Source: Chromatiales bacterium
GTDB taxonomy: Bacteria; Pseudomonadota; Gammaproteobacteria; Steroidobacterales; GCA-2729495
Assembly: GCA_002729875.1 (NCBI GenBank)
Contig: PBZD01000126.1
Coordinates: 1 to 64,000, forward strand
Reading direction: 5' to 3'
DNA length: 64,000 nucleotides
Shown one piece after another: positions 35,876-45,417 of the stretch; the stretch's first letter is position 1, and each line of letters starts with the position of its first letter. A program made the translations under genes and the position numbers. The notes under the pieces were generated by a model. The model did not search any database and was not told where the DNA came from. It saw nothing but the letters and a program-made list of their open reading frames with translations.

Positions 35876-36553
35876 ATGCTGCAGAGATCATTACGGACAC
35901 CGAATGTGAAAATAAGCAGGGACATTGCAGACCAGCGCCGCGAATACAGCATCAAGCCGCTGCATAGAAGGGACCTTAATCCGAATCCGTTTGCGCAGTT
36001 TGACGCCTGGTTTAACGAAGCATTACTGGCCGAGGCCATGGATGCGAATGCAATGAGCATAGCGACAGTTTCTGCAGGTGGCCAACCGTCAATCCGCACG
36101 GTGCTGCTAAAGTATTACGATGAAGATGGCTTTATCTTCTACACAAATCTCGACAGCCGTAAAGCGTGTGAAATTAACAGGAACGATCATGTCGCACTGC
36201 TGTTCTACTGGCATGAACTACATCGCCAGATCAAGATTCAGGGCAAAGCCGAACCTATTGGAGCAGCGGACAACATACGCTATTTCATGCGCCGCCCGCG
36301 CGATAGCCAGATCGGTGCCTGGGTGTCACGACAAAGCAGCATTATTTCTTCACGTTCGGTTCTGGAAAACAAATTTACCGAGATGAAACTTAAGTTCGCC
36401 AATGGTGAGGTCCCGTTACCCTCTTTCTGGGGTGGCTATCGTGTGATTCCCGACAGCATCGAATTCTGGCAAGGCCGCGAGAACCGCCTGCATGACCGCT
36501 TCAAATTCACGGTCGGAAAATCCGCTTGGGATCTGGCTCGCCTCGCACCCTGA
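35876..36553 (+). CDS. pdxH: Pyridoxine/pyridoxamine 5'-phosphate oxidase
   Basis: The 225-residue protein contains the family start IADQRREYSIKPLHRRDLNPNPFAQFDAWF, the FMN-binding set SIRTVLLKYYDEDGFIFYTNLDSRKACEI and HELHRQIKIQGKAEPI, and the C-terminal GGYRVIPDSIEFWQGRENRLHDRFKF signature that ends in the PNP-binding residues. It oxidises pyridoxine or pyridoxamine phosphate to the active cofactor PLP. ATG 35876 is used; a GTG at 35906 that removes ten residues would also fit. A single, cytoplasmic housekeeping gene. Confidence 0.94.
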   Translation: MLQRSLRTPNVKISRDIADQRREYSIKPLHRRDLNPNPFAQFDAWFNEALLAEAMDANAMSIATVSAGGQPSIRTVLLKYYDEDGFIFYTNLDSRKACEINRNDHVALLFYWHELHRQIKIQGKAEPIGAADNIRYFMRRPRDSQIGAWVSRQSSIISSRSVLENKFTEMKLKFANGEVPLPSFWGGYRVIPDSIEFWQGRENRLHDRFKFTVGKSAWDLARLAP

Positions 36554-36598
36554 TCGCAGTAGTTATAATCAGTAAAATTGTGTCAATAGGGGATTAAC

Positions 36599-37396
36599 AT
36601 GCACAAATTAATTAATAATCTGCTAATTCTGATTCTCTCAGTCCTGTCCGGGACCGCTTATGCAGGCCTCGAAGCCGATAAACCTACCGTACTGATTACC
36701 GGGGCAAACCGTGGCATCGGGCTGGAGTTTGTGCGGCAATATTCCGCTTTGGACTGGAACATCATCGCTACCGTACGTAATCCCAGGAAAGCCAAGGCTC
36801 TTAAAGCTCTGGCCAACGAAGATCCAAATATTATTATCGAGCAACTCGATGTTACCGACCATACGAGGATTGATTGGTTGGCCGACATATATGCCGACCA
36901 ACCAATCGACATTTTGCTCAGCAATGCCGGCCTGACGCCAAAATATGTCTCGGCCTTTAAACGCGTTAAAGGTATCGATTTCAACATGGCGAGTAAAAGT
37001 TTCGAGATCAATGCAGTCGGCCCACTCAAACTGAGTCAGGCCTTCATGACACATGTCGCAGCATCCCAACAAAAGAAAATTATTATTATTTCAAGCCGGG
37101 CCGCCTCATTCGAACTGGGACCAAAAATGCCTATGATGTACAGCTATCGCGCAAGTAAAGCCGCTTTGAATATGTTTATGCATATACTTGCTTTCGAAAC
37201 CCCCAAACAGGGCGTCACACTTACCCTGATTTCACCCGGAGCAGTCAATACGATGGAACCCGGCGGGATAAAAATTCCCAATTCAATCGAACCATCCGAA
37301 AGCATCGAAAAAATGATTGCACTTATCGAAAGGCTGACCCTCGAAGATAATGGCCGCTTTCTGAGTTTTGCAGACGGCTCAGATCTCGGCTGGTAA
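36599..37396 (+). CDS. SDR oxidoreductase with an N-terminal export signal
   Basis: The 265-residue protein begins with a clear Sec signal (HKLINNLLILILSVLSGTAYA), then an SDR domain: VLITGANRGIGLEFV for cofactor binding, SNAG, ISSRAAS (Ser), YSYRASKAAL (Tyr and Lys). The fold is close to C-factor/carbonyl reductase. A signal peptide on a NAD(P)-dependent enzyme is unusual: the cofactor is not normally available outside the cytoplasm, so the leader may act as an uncleaved anchor with the domain inside. Ribosome site GGGGA precedes ATG 36599. Confidence 0.85.
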   Translation: MHKLINNLLILILSVLSGTAYAGLEADKPTVLITGANRGIGLEFVRQYSALDWNIIATVRNPRKAKALKALANEDPNIIIEQLDVTDHTRIDWLADIYADQPIDILLSNAGLTPKYVSAFKRVKGIDFNMASKSFEINAVGPLKLSQAFMTHVAASQQKKIIIISSRAASFELGPKMPMMYSYRASKAALNMFMHILAFETPKQGVTLTLISPGAVNTMEPGGIKIPNSIEPSESIEKMIALIERLTLEDNGRFLSFADGSDLGW

Positions 37397-37717
37397 TCTT
37401 TAGATATATATATTAATTATCAATATGCTACCTATCTTCCGGCAATCATCCCGATAACCACCCGGAAGCCGGCTCAGACCGCTCTGCGGACGCTTACTTA
37501 TTTCTGCCGGAACCGTATCTTAATAAGGTTATAAATGCATTTGTGTTCGGTTCATAAAGACAAGAGATTCTAAAAGTATCCTGCCAATGCCTGAGCACAA
37601 CAGGCCAAATGTCGTTTGTACTGCATGCAGATATCTACGTCAGCATATCGCCGCCGATATCTGCATCTGTTACCGGTCATGCGGGCAAACCACGCTAAGT
37701 AAAGAGGAAACATAATC
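37397..37717 (+). other. Long untranslated region upstream of cspA-type gene
   Basis: The 320 bases before the cold-shock gene hold no supported ORF. They contain a large inverted repeat near the start codon (37625-37666) and a GAGGAAA ribosome site. Long, structured leaders are typical of cold-shock genes, in which RNA folding changes translation with temperature. Confidence 0.55.
37625..37666 (+). promoter_or_regulatory. 11-base inverted repeat in the cspA-type leader
   Basis: ATGCAGATATC (37625-37635) and GATATCTGCAT (37656-37666) are perfect reverse complements with a 20-base spacer, positioned about 50 bases before the start codon. In RNA this makes a stem that could mask or expose the region near the ribosome site, as cold-shock leaders do. 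It could equally be a DNA operator. Confidence 0.5.
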
Positions 37718-37933
37718 ATGGCGACTGGTACCGTCAAATGGTTTAACGAGTCCAAGGGTTACGGCTTTATTGTGCCGACTGAGGGAGGCGATGATATTTT
37801 CGTCCACTGCTCGGCTATTGAAGGTGGAACCGGCAACAAGTTGCTCGAAGGACAGACCGTCAGCTACGAAGTCGAGGCAGGTCCGAAAGGACAACAAGCT
37901 TCAAAAGTCAACGTTGACAGTGAGCAAACCTGA
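37718..37933 (+). CDS. cspA: CspA-family cold-shock protein
   Basis: The 71-residue protein is a single cold-shock domain: [31 protein letters not shown] contains the RNP1 (KGYGFI) and RNP2 (DIFVH) motifs. It binds single-stranded nucleic acid and acts as RNA chaperone. ATG 37718 follows GAGGAAA by about eight bases. The symbol is by family likeness; which csp paralogue it is cannot be said. Confidence 0.93.
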   Translation: MATGTVKWFNESKGYGFIVPTEGGDDIFVHCSAIEGGTGNKLLEGQTVSYEVEAGPKGQQASKVNVDSEQT

Positions 37934-38380
37934 AGCCCCTGCACCCCTAAGCCGGAGTTCTGCAAAACCGGTGTTGACTACCCGGGCAAAACACTAACAG
38001 CACTCCAGCAACAGTGTACCGCCCTTAACAGAACCGCTACAGTTAGCGACTGTTATTGTGTCCGCCTGTTTTGCGGGTTGCGGTCGGCAATGCTATCGAA
38101 GCTCAGCCATATCGCCCGTTAAATGATGCGATTTCACCAAAATCGACACAATACCTCACCCGGGAAAACTCACGGACCGGTTCAACGGCACTTGAAATAC
38201 GCTGGATTCAGACACTAAAAAAGAACCCGTCGAACCGGCCAGAGCAGACGGGAAAGTGACTTTAACAAAGTGATTATTCTTACTTGCAGACTGTGGGGGT
38301 AGACTACGGAAGACAAATTACACCCGTCACTGGCTCACAACGTGAGCCAGCCTTAAATAAAATAAAAATAGATTTCCCGA
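37934..38380. other. 450-base gap with no supported gene
   Basis: I found no convincing reading frame here; a 67-residue frame (38056-38259) has an alternative start and no ribosome site. Near its end is a perfect hairpin, CTGGCTCAC and GTGAGCCAG with a three-base loop (38330-38350), without a following T-run on either strand, so it is not a typical terminator. Confidence 0.4.
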
Positions 38381-39358
38381 CTATTCACCGGTAATCGCGT
38401 AACTGGTAATCCGCCGCAACAAAATGTGCATTTTTTCCGGTTCATAGCCGGATATCTGCTCGGCCAACACCCGTCGCTCAACCAGTCTGTCCGGCACATC
38501 GCCAGGCGATGCGCCTTGGGCCAGTTCCGCCCGCACAACGTCAATGAGTGCCGACCAGAACGCCAGGCGTTCGGCAATCACGGTTGCCGGGCCCTGCGTA
38601 CCGGGAATGATGCCGAATCGCCCGGTCAGCGGATCAATACCCATCGTCATGTGTGCGCCGATAACCGTTTTGATACCACGCGCCTCGACCAGGGCCTGGA
38701 CCCGGGAAAAAAAAGGCACCATATGCCACACACGATCCTCCGATACGGCCGGGTTATAAAACATCGCCCACCCATCGGGTGGATTTGCCGTATCGACCAT
38801 GAACAGAAGATTGGCCGGTTTAACCACCATCACGACGAGACAACTATCATGTGATGGTCCGAAATACAGCATTTCAAGTGACTTACCGCCCAGTTCGATT
38901 TCGTAACGATCACCATAGGTTATATCTGGCACTACGACATCAGGATGGGGATTTTCAACAAAATTCTCGGCACAACCCTTCTGTGCAACGAAGCTCGCCC
39001 CTTCTTCCTTGAACAACTTACCACCGGACACATGATCCCAATGCGAATGGCTATAAGACACAAAGCGAACCGGTTGCGGGGTGATCTGACGAATTTCCCG
39101 GCGCATGACCGCGGCAGCCTCGGCATTCATGGGGTCAGTAGCAATGACACCTTCATCGGTTACAATAAAAATGTTTCGATAGAATGTATAACGAAACCCG
39201 TACACACCTTCGGCAATACGTTCAGTTTGCCACTTTTTCATCGGGTTCTTACTGCCGGGAAACAGCAGCGGCACATCCTGCACCGATGCGGCCTGACCCA
39301 GCACAACGCCGGGCATTAACACCAGGCAGGACAAAAATAACGCGGCGACACAATGCAT
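38381..39358 (-). CDS. Exported metallo-beta-lactamase-fold hydrolase, copy A
   Basis: ATG 39358 gives 325 residues with a signal peptide ending MPGVVLGQAA. The zinc motif is intact: SHSHWDHVSGG, then YFGPSHDSC (third His), MVDTANPP (Asp) and VIGAHMTMG (last His). The domain matches subclass B3-like or related hydrolases that act on lactones, esters or amide-type substrates in the periplasm. It lies four bases downstream of copy B in the same direction, so the two are co-transcribed and probably arose by tandem duplication. Confidence 0.82.
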   Translation of the reverse strand: MHCVAALFLSCLVLMPGVVLGQAASVQDVPLLFPGSKNPMKKWQTERIAEGVYGFRYTFYRNIFIVTDEGVIATDPMNAEAAAVMRREIRQITPQPVRFVSYSHSHWDHVSGGKLFKEEGASFVAQKGCAENFVENPHPDVVVPDITYGDRYEIELGGKSLEMLYFGPSHDSCLVVMVVKPANLLFMVDTANPPDGWAMFYNPAVSEDRVWHMVPFFSRVQALVEARGIKTVIGAHMTMGIDPLTGRFGIIPGTQGPATVIAERLAFWSALIDVVRAELAQGASPGDVPDRLVERRVLAEQISGYEPEKMHILLRRITSYAITGE

Positions 39359-39362
39359 GATG

Positions 39363-40295
39363 TCAGCGCCCCATATCATGAAAACCAATGAAACGACGCA
39401 AGATCAACGGCAGATCTTCTTTGTGATAACCAGGATAGGATTCAAATGCTGCAAACTCATCATCACGCAACCTGACAAAACCATCGATACCTATCCGCCG
39501 CTCGGCAGCCGCTCGCTTAACAGTCGCATCGATAAGTTTCCAGAATTCTGCCTGTTCGCGCACAATGGATACAGGCGCCAATGGCGGCGATTTCATGGCC
39601 ACATCATCGCTCCCCGGGAAAACTGCACTGGCAGCAAGTTCTTCTATACCAAGCTGGTCAATCAACTCTTCTGTGGCGGCAAAAAACTGCGGGAGATTAT
39701 GCGGTCGGATATACGGCACCAGGGGATTAGCTGGAAATCCGGCTGCGGGGGGATTCACAACATCGGTGATCTGCATAATATTGGCCGGCTGAGCGACAAA
39801 AACCGTCAAACAGTCTCCGTGACTCGGCCCAAAATAATACAGTTCGAGTGCCCGGTTACCGAGCGTCACCGTGTAGCGATCCGCAAACGTCAGATCGGGC
39901 GTAATAATGGCAGGATTTGGATTTTCCCTGAATCGCTCGGCACATCGTTGCTGTGCAATGATCTGCGCACCTTGTTGCTTGAAAATACCTGCTCCTGACA
40001 CGCGATCCCAATGATAATGCGAATAAACAACAAAACGCACCGGTTGGTCGGTGATGGTTGCAATCGCGGCACGATACGCAACAGCAACCTTTTCATTGAT
40101 CGGGTCAGTGACAATGACGCCCGCGTCGGACACGATGAACAGGCTCCTGTTCTGACCATTAAGATACAGGTATGCACCATTACCAAGTTGTTCTATGGTA
40201 TCTGCTGCCGTGTTCTGAACGACCAAACACACCAACCCTGCAACACCAAATAAAATCAGTACAAAGCGTCGTAGATGATTAAAATGAATGCACAT
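39363..40295 (-). CDS. Exported metallo-beta-lactamase-fold protein, copy B with altered second metal site
   Basis: The 310-residue protein has a membrane-targeting N-terminus (RRFVLILFGVAGLVCLVVQN) and the same fold as copy A. Its metal motif reads SHYHWDRVSG, so the His after Asp is Arg, and the final His (GAHMT in copy A) corresponds to a Val in ASAVFPG. The first-site His residues and the Asp remain, with a His in YFGPSHGDC. Arg or Lys at that position also occurs in active B1 beta-lactamases, so loss of activity is not proved; a mono-zinc site or altered function is likely. Confidence 0.75.
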   Translation of the reverse strand: MCIHFNHLRRFVLILFGVAGLVCLVVQNTAADTIEQLGNGAYLYLNGQNRSLFIVSDAGVIVTDPINEKVAVAYRAAIATITDQPVRFVVYSHYHWDRVSGAGIFKQQGAQIIAQQRCAERFRENPNPAIITPDLTFADRYTVTLGNRALELYYFGPSHGDCLTVFVAQPANIMQITDVVNPPAAGFPANPLVPYIRPHNLPQFFAATEELIDQLGIEELAASAVFPGSDDVAMKSPPLAPVSIVREQAEFWKLIDATVKRAAAERRIGIDGFVRLRDDEFAAFESYPGYHKEDLPLILRRFIGFHDMGR

Positions 40296-40477
40296 TGCCC
40301 ATTACATCAGACTGATAAAAACACGCCGACCAATTTTTCTGCGTCGACTCATCCCTGCCACCACCTGCTGGTACGGTTTAAGCTGCCACAATGATCGTCG
40401 CTCCCCTGATCAGATTCCGCCAGCTAATTCTTCGCTTCATGTGACTACCCCCTGCAAAACACAGTAGCATACCGCCC

Positions 40478-42379
40478 ATGACTCTAGTACGTTTTGACTC
40501 CATTTCCCTCGAATTCGGCGATCAACCCCTGCTCGTCAATGCCAGCCTGACCATCGAACCCGATGAACGTGTCTGCCTGATTGGGCGTAACGGATCGGGG
40601 AAAACCTCCCTGCTGCGTCTGATCACGGATGAGATTCAACCTGACCATGGTGAAATTCAACACAAAAGCGACCTGCGCATCAGCCAGCTGGAACAAAACC
40701 TGCCCGATAATCTCAACCTGACCGCACGTGAATTTGTCGCCGAGGGACTAGCAACCGTCCAGTGCTGGCTGGATGAATATGAACGCCTGTCCGATGGGCA
40801 CCCCGATAAAAATCAGTTACGAGAAATCGAAAAGCTGCAGCACAAAATTGAGGGAGCCGACGGCTGGAATACCGAGCAACGGATTGACACCATCATGTCG
40901 GAGCTCAAGCTGCCCGCCGGCAAGCGCCTGTCGGAACTGTCCGGCGGCTGGCGACGACGCGTCGCCCTTGGCAAGGCCCTGGTCAGCAAACCAGAACTCC
41001 TGTTACTCGATGAGCCAACCAACCATCTCGACCTGATGACGATCAGGTGGCTTGAAAACGCCATCTTCGCCTACCCCGGCAGCGTTGTATTCGTCACCCA
41101 TGACCGCGCATTTCTGCAACGCCTCGCAACCCGCATCATTGAAATCGATCGTGGCACACTGATCAGCTGGCCGGGCAATTATGCAAATTTTTTACGCCGC
41201 AAGGAAAAATCGCTGCAGGATGAAGATCGTGAGAACCTGTTGTTTGACAAGAAACTTGCTGCAGAAGAAGTATGGGTAAGACAGGGCATCAAAGCACGGC
41301 GAACGCGCAACGAGGGTCGTGTACGCACACTGCTGGCTATGCGCGACAAGGTTGCGACCCGCATTGCCCGACCGAGGAGTGCGCGGATCAGTATCGAAGA
41401 AGGTGACCGCTCCGGACGCAAGGTTATCCGCCTGCGTAACGTAACCCACAGCTATACCGACGAGACTCTGATCGACAGTCTGTCCCTGACAATTATGCGC
41501 GGCGACCGGATCGGACTGATCGGCAATAACGGTGTAGGCAAGAGTACCTTGCTAAATATCATCCTGGGCGAAATCAAGCCACAACAGGGTACCGTCAAGC
41601 ATGGCACAAATCTTGAGATAGGATACTTCGATCAAACCCGCCGCGATCTTGACCTCGACAAAACCATCGCTGAGAACATTGGCGGCGGCAAGGATTACAT
41701 TCGTATCAACGGCAAGGATCGTCACGTTATCGGCTATCTGACCGGATTCCTGTTCAGTGCCAAAAGAGCAATGACGCCAGTGCGCGCATTATCGGGCGGC
41801 GAACGCAACCGCGTCATCCTGGCCCGACTGTTCACACGCCCTACCAACCTGTTGATACTCGACGAACCTACCAATGACCTTGATATCGAAACACTCGAAG
41901 TTCTTGAACAAAAACTTATCGAATATCAGGGAACGTTGATTGTCGTTACCCACGATCGGGAATTTCTTGACAGTGTAGTAACCAGCATCCTGGTATTTGA
42001 GTCCAACAGCTCAATCCATCAGTACGTAGGTGGGTACAGCGACTGGGAAAGACGCGGACGTGAACTTGCTGAAACGGACCATCCGAACCGGACAACTACC
42101 GAAACTGATAGGAGTCAGGCAGCAGATCCGACAAAACTCCGGACCAAACTAAGCTATAAAGAACAGTGTGAACTTGACGATCTACCGTCACGCATCGCGA
42201 CACTGGAGCAACAATACCAGGCTCTGCAGGAACAGATAACAGCACCGGATTTCTACAGCCAACCTCATGACACGACAAAGGCAATCCTCGATCAGTTGCA
42301 ATTGATTTCTCAGGATCTCGATACAGCAATCGAGCGCTGGGGCAAACTGGAGGAACAACAGGCACAATTTCGGCGCTAG
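40478..42379 (+). CDS. uup: ABC-F ATPase, Uup type
   Basis: The 633-residue protein has two ATP-binding cassettes: Walker A GRNGSGKTSLL and GNNGVGKSTLL, signatures LSGGWRRRVALGKAL and LSGGERNRVILARL, Walker B LLLLDEPTNHLD and LLILDEPTNDLD, with a linker of about 70 residues and a C-terminal coiled coil (about 570-633). There are no transmembrane helices. Uup proteins act on ribosomes or recombination intermediates. It begins at ATG 40478 as its own unit. Confidence 0.93.
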   Translation: MTLVRFDSISLEFGDQPLLVNASLTIEPDERVCLIGRNGSGKTSLLRLITDEIQPDHGEIQHKSDLRISQLEQNLPDNLNLTAREFVAEGLATVQCWLDEYERLSDGHPDKNQLREIEKLQHKIEGADGWNTEQRIDTIMSELKLPAGKRLSELSGGWRRRVALGKALVSKPELLLLDEPTNHLDLMTIRWLENAIFAYPGSVVFVTHDRAFLQRLATRIIEIDRGTLISWPGNYANFLRRKEKSLQDEDRENLLFDKKLAAEEVWVRQGIKARRTRNEGRVRTLLAMRDKVATRIARPRSARISIEEGDRSGRKVIRLRNVTHSYTDETLIDSLSLTIMRGDRIGLIGNNGVGKSTLLNIILGEIKPQQGTVKHGTNLEIGYFDQTRRDLDLDKTIAENIGGGKDYIRINGKDRHVIGYLTGFLFSAKRAMTPVRALSGGERNRVILARLFTRPTNLLILDEPTNDLDIETLEVLEQKLIEYQGTLIVVTHDREFLDSVVTSILVFESNSSIHQYVGGYSDWERRGRELAETDHPNRTTTETDRSQAADPTKLRTKLSYKEQCELDDLPSRIATLEQQYQALQEQITAPDFYSQPHDTTKAILDQLQLISQDLDTAIERWGKLEEQQAQFRR

Positions 42380-42874
42380 AGTCCGGCTTAAGCAACAACC
42401 AATTAAGGCCAAATGGGTGGAACCGGCACCCGCACCGGCAGTTAAGTCGAAAAAGCAACCCGGGGCCGGCGGGCGGCAACTGGTAGCTGGCAGTTACTCG
42501 CAGGGTTGATTATTGCCATCCGTTTGGCCTGAAACAGCAACCACAACACACAAAGGCAATATGCTTCATTGCAGTATCTATTGCCGAATCTCGCTGATAC
42601 TGGTATAGTGAGCATCGCGTTTTTTAACTTAGGTGCCGATATGGCAATTTCACTGGCACCGTAGAAATAATAAACCCTGCCCGACATCGCTTGGTTCTGC
42701 TGATTGAAATCAGCTAACCGGCCAGCGCTCAGGCAATAAAACCAACATAATTGATGAATCAGGCTGTATGAAAACACAATATTGTGGAATCGATACTATA
42801 CGGATCAATAATCAGAACACGGCTCACTTCGACGAATTATCACGGAATAAGATTCCATCAGGAATATAAATAAC
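42380..42874. other. 495-base gap with no supported gene
   Basis: Nothing coding is convincing here. A short open stretch right after the uup stop in another frame (PIKAKWVEPAPAPAVKSKK) could be a remnant of an extension and is not supported as a gene. The rest is AT-rich near the 91-residue ORF. Confidence 0.4.
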
Positions 42875-43150
42875 ATGCCAGCAACAAGCACATTAGCCAA
42901 AACGGCTTTGACAGAACAGTATGAACTCGAAAACATTGAGAAGGCCAAGGCGCCGGACGGTGGCTCAGGCACGGGTTGGTTTCGCTACACTATCATTCAG
43001 GGGCAAAACACGATTACCGGTTACCGACAAGGCTCACAAAGAACCGTCACGAGGGCTATCAAAGATATCGTTATCGAATTAAATGAACGCCGGGTTGGCA
43101 AGCGTGGTCGCGTACACCTGACGCCATCACGCAAACAGCAAAAAAAGTAG
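42875..43150 (+). CDS. Small basic protein of unknown function
   Basis: The 91-residue protein starts at ATG 42875 (AGGAATATAAATAAC before it). It ends in a basic tail (RRVGKRGRVHLTPSRKQQKK), has a glycine-rich GGSGTGWFRYTII stretch and a central TRAIKDIVIELNERR helix. Length and charge suggest nucleic-acid or ribosome binding, but I do not recognise a family. It converges with the LLM gene at 43164. Confidence 0.6.
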   Translation: MPATSTLAKTALTEQYELENIEKAKAPDGGSGTGWFRYTIIQGQNTITGYRQGSQRTVTRAIKDIVIELNERRVGKRGRVHLTPSRKQQKK

Positions 43151-43163
43151 TAACAGCTACACT

Positions 43164-44249
43164 TTAACGCAAAGCCGGCAGCACATGCTTGCCGAGCATC
43201 TGCAAACCATCCATCGGGTCATCGAACAAACGCAGCGACAATTCTGTCAGGCCGCTACTGGCGAAGGCTCTGAAACGCTCCAGCTCGCGGTCGATATCAT
43301 CCTCATCACCAGCTGATGACATACCGGCAATCAAATTATTGACAATGCTCTCAGGCACACCGTCAATTTTTCCGCTGCGCGTCCAGAACGCCTTAAAAAA
43401 GTTATCCCAGTTATCGATGACCAGTTGCACTTCGTCATCACCATTAACGTGTGGCGCAATATCATGCGGGGCTTTTGCTACTATTCCGCCACGCCAGATC
43501 AGCTCACGACGCGCCTCATACATCGATACATCTTTGTCTTTCTTGATATGCCAGGCCCAGAAATTACCGATACGAAAATCATCGGCCGGCTGCTCGCGTT
43601 TTGCCAGCCCGGTACGTACATTCTCCATAGCACCGGGCAGCATATCCGGTATAAAGTCACTGACTTGGATACCGTCTGCCATCCGTGCGCCCATGCGCAC
43701 CATCATCGGACCGCTGCAGCAACCGTAAATCAGCGGGCCGCCTGATTTGGCGTAGTCCATCTGGAAGGGTCGTGTAACCTGAAAGATCTCGCCATCGAAC
43801 GAATACACAAGTTTACCGGTACGAGCCTGAGCAATGAGTTCGATCGATTCCTGCACACCGCGAACCCGACGCTCCGGATTCTTTGCCCCGGTCTGTTCGT
43901 CCTTGAACGGCCAACTCTCGGTACCCTTGCCGATCTTCCAGCCGCAGGCTCCAAATACGCCACCGCCACCGCTGATCGCGACCATTGCGCGACCGTTCGC
44001 CATTTCATTCAGAGTCAGCAATGAATTGGTAATCTTAAGCGGGTGCATTTCCCATGGGCTTACCGCTAACGGACCGAGCAGGATCTTCGAGGTTGCCTGC
44101 GCTGCAGGCGCCAGAGTAAGAAATGCATCCCAATTCTGATGATAATTGGAGGACCAGATTGCCCTGATACCCATTCTTTCGGCCTCGACGGCCAATTCAG
44201 CCAACCGTGAAGGATTAACATCCTCGGCAATAATAATGTCAATATCCAT
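43164..44249 (-). CDS. LLM-class flavin- or F420-dependent oxidoreductase, copy 2
   Basis: The 361-residue protein starts MDIDIIIAEDVNP at ATG 44249. The family features seen in copies 1 and 3 are here too: SPWEMHPLKITNSLLTLNEMANGRAMVAISGGGG, FWAWHIKKDKDVSMYEARRELIWRGG, RELERFRAFASSGLTELSLRLF. A 20-residue insertion (WKIGKGTESWPFKDEQTGAKNPERR) distinguishes it. It diverges from the DUF1838 gene, 175 bases away. Cofactor and substrate are unknown. Confidence 0.8.
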   Translation of the reverse strand: MDIDIIIAEDVNPSRLAELAVEAERMGIRAIWSSNYHQNWDAFLTLAPAAQATSKILLGPLAVSPWEMHPLKITNSLLTLNEMANGRAMVAISGGGGVFGACGWKIGKGTESWPFKDEQTGAKNPERRVRGVQESIELIAQARTGKLVYSFDGEIFQVTRPFQMDYAKSGGPLIYGCCSGPMMVRMGARMADGIQVSDFIPDMLPGAMENVRTGLAKREQPADDFRIGNFWAWHIKKDKDVSMYEARRELIWRGGIVAKAPHDIAPHVNGDDEVQLVIDNWDNFFKAFWTRSGKIDGVPESIVNNLIAGMSSAGDEDDIDRELERFRAFASSGLTELSLRLFDDPMDGLQMLGKHVLPALR

Positions 44250-44424
44250 GGCAACACCTTACTACTGATAACCGATCCGGTCCGCACTGGTAATCATATT
44301 ATGCAGGACTAGAACAAACGCACCTAGAAGAAAGTTGCCAATAATCCACACATTGCACATCCCCCGGGGGTCTGATAGCTTGTTCTCAAAATCACAAACT
44401 ACCTGACAGTTTCAAGGGTTCAGC

Positions 44425-45417
44425 ATGGCTAAAATTTCCCGACGTCATTTTCTGAATAATGCCGGCATCGGACTGGCCTCGGCCGCTGCGTTCGGCGCCA
44501 CATCATCGGCATCGACCAACAACAGTGCCGGTATCACTGAAAAGTCCCTGCAGGGACCATACCTGGACCTGTCACAGCCCGAGGCAAACATGACCGCTTT
44601 TGCACGATTGCAAGGCGATCTTGACAGTTCAAAAACCAAGTACGGCTGGTACAAGGGCATGGTATCCGCTGTCATGCCGGGCAAGAAGATCGTGGATCTG
44701 TTCATGATGGAAGGCTTCTCCTGCACGCGACTATTGCCAAAAGAAGATGCACCCGGTTATCGCAAGGTATTACGTGAGGTAGGTTTCTATCGTGAACAGC
44801 GTTTTGGCCGAGCAGGCAAAATCATGGATACCTGGAAAAATCCGCTGACCAAGGAAACTGTCAAGGTCGTGCCGATCGCCAATGACCCGTTCAACTTCGA
44901 CATTACGCCCTTTTTTCCCGCTCCACCTAATTACGGCGGACTGAACAAGGCTAAGTTTCCAAAGATACCCTTTAAACTGCCATGGGAACCAGCAATCTAC
45001 GACAACAATGTACGCCTCGACACGCACATCCACCTGCTCTATAAGAATGCACTCGATCCACTCAAGTGGCCTCGTGAATCTTCAGGAAAAATGAACCGTG
45101 TCAGTGAGTTTTTCCTATACAACATCGATCTCGATGACCTGCAGAACCCTGATCTGACCAGTTGCCCGTACCGCGGCACCTGGTCACGAATCACACCATG
45201 GCTTCCGTGGATGCTAATGGGCCAGACACCGGGGCATATTGTCTATCAGTGCTACATGGGTGACGTAAAAAGTCTTGATCTACTGCCAAAAGACCTGGTC
45301 GCTGCTGCTGAGGCCATCGATCCAAAATATCTGCAAGCGCCAACCGAGGATTATGGACCGAGCCTGTCATCACTGGAAAATTACGCGCGGGAACAAGAAC
45401 CAATGCCGGTTAAATAG
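44425..45417 (+). CDS. Tat-exported DUF1838 family protein
   Basis: The 330-residue protein begins KISRRHFLNNAGIGLASAAA, a twin-arginine signal. The mature part (about 30-330) is rich in Trp, Tyr and Pro (EPAIYDNNVRLDTHIHLLYKNALDPLKWPRES, SRITPWLPWMLMGQTPG) and matches the DUF1838 family, whose function is not established. Folded export suggests a bound cofactor or a multi-protein complex. It is divergent from LLM copy 2, the arrangement often seen for coregulated catabolic genes. Confidence 0.78.
   Translation: MAKISRRHFLNNAGIGLASAAAFGATSSASTNNSAGITEKSLQGPYLDLSQPEANMTAFARLQGDLDSSKTKYGWYKGMVSAVMPGKKIVDLFMMEGFSCTRLLPKEDAPGYRKVLREVGFYREQRFGRAGKIMDTWKNPLTKETVKVVPIANDPFNFDITPFFPAPPNYGGLNKAKFPKIPFKLPWEPAIYDNNVRLDTHIHLLYKNALDPLKWPRESSGKMNRVSEFFLYNIDLDDLQNPDLTSCPYRGTWSRITPWLPWMLMGQTPGHIVYQCYMGDVKSLDLLPKDLVAAAEAIDPKYLQAPTEDYGPSLSSLENYAREQEPMPVK

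Noticed and set aside
38056-38259. 67-residue frame in the gap after cspA
   Set aside because: It uses a non-ATG start, has no ribosome site and no recognisable composition; likely chance.
38330-38350. Perfect hairpin after the cold-shock gene as a terminator
   Set aside because: No T-run follows the stem on either strand, so an intrinsic terminator is not supported.
39363-40295. Loss of activity in the second metallo-beta-lactamase copy inferred from Asp-Arg alone
   Set aside because: Active subclass B1 enzymes also carry Arg or Lys there; only the additional loss of the late His suggests change, so I do not call it inactive.
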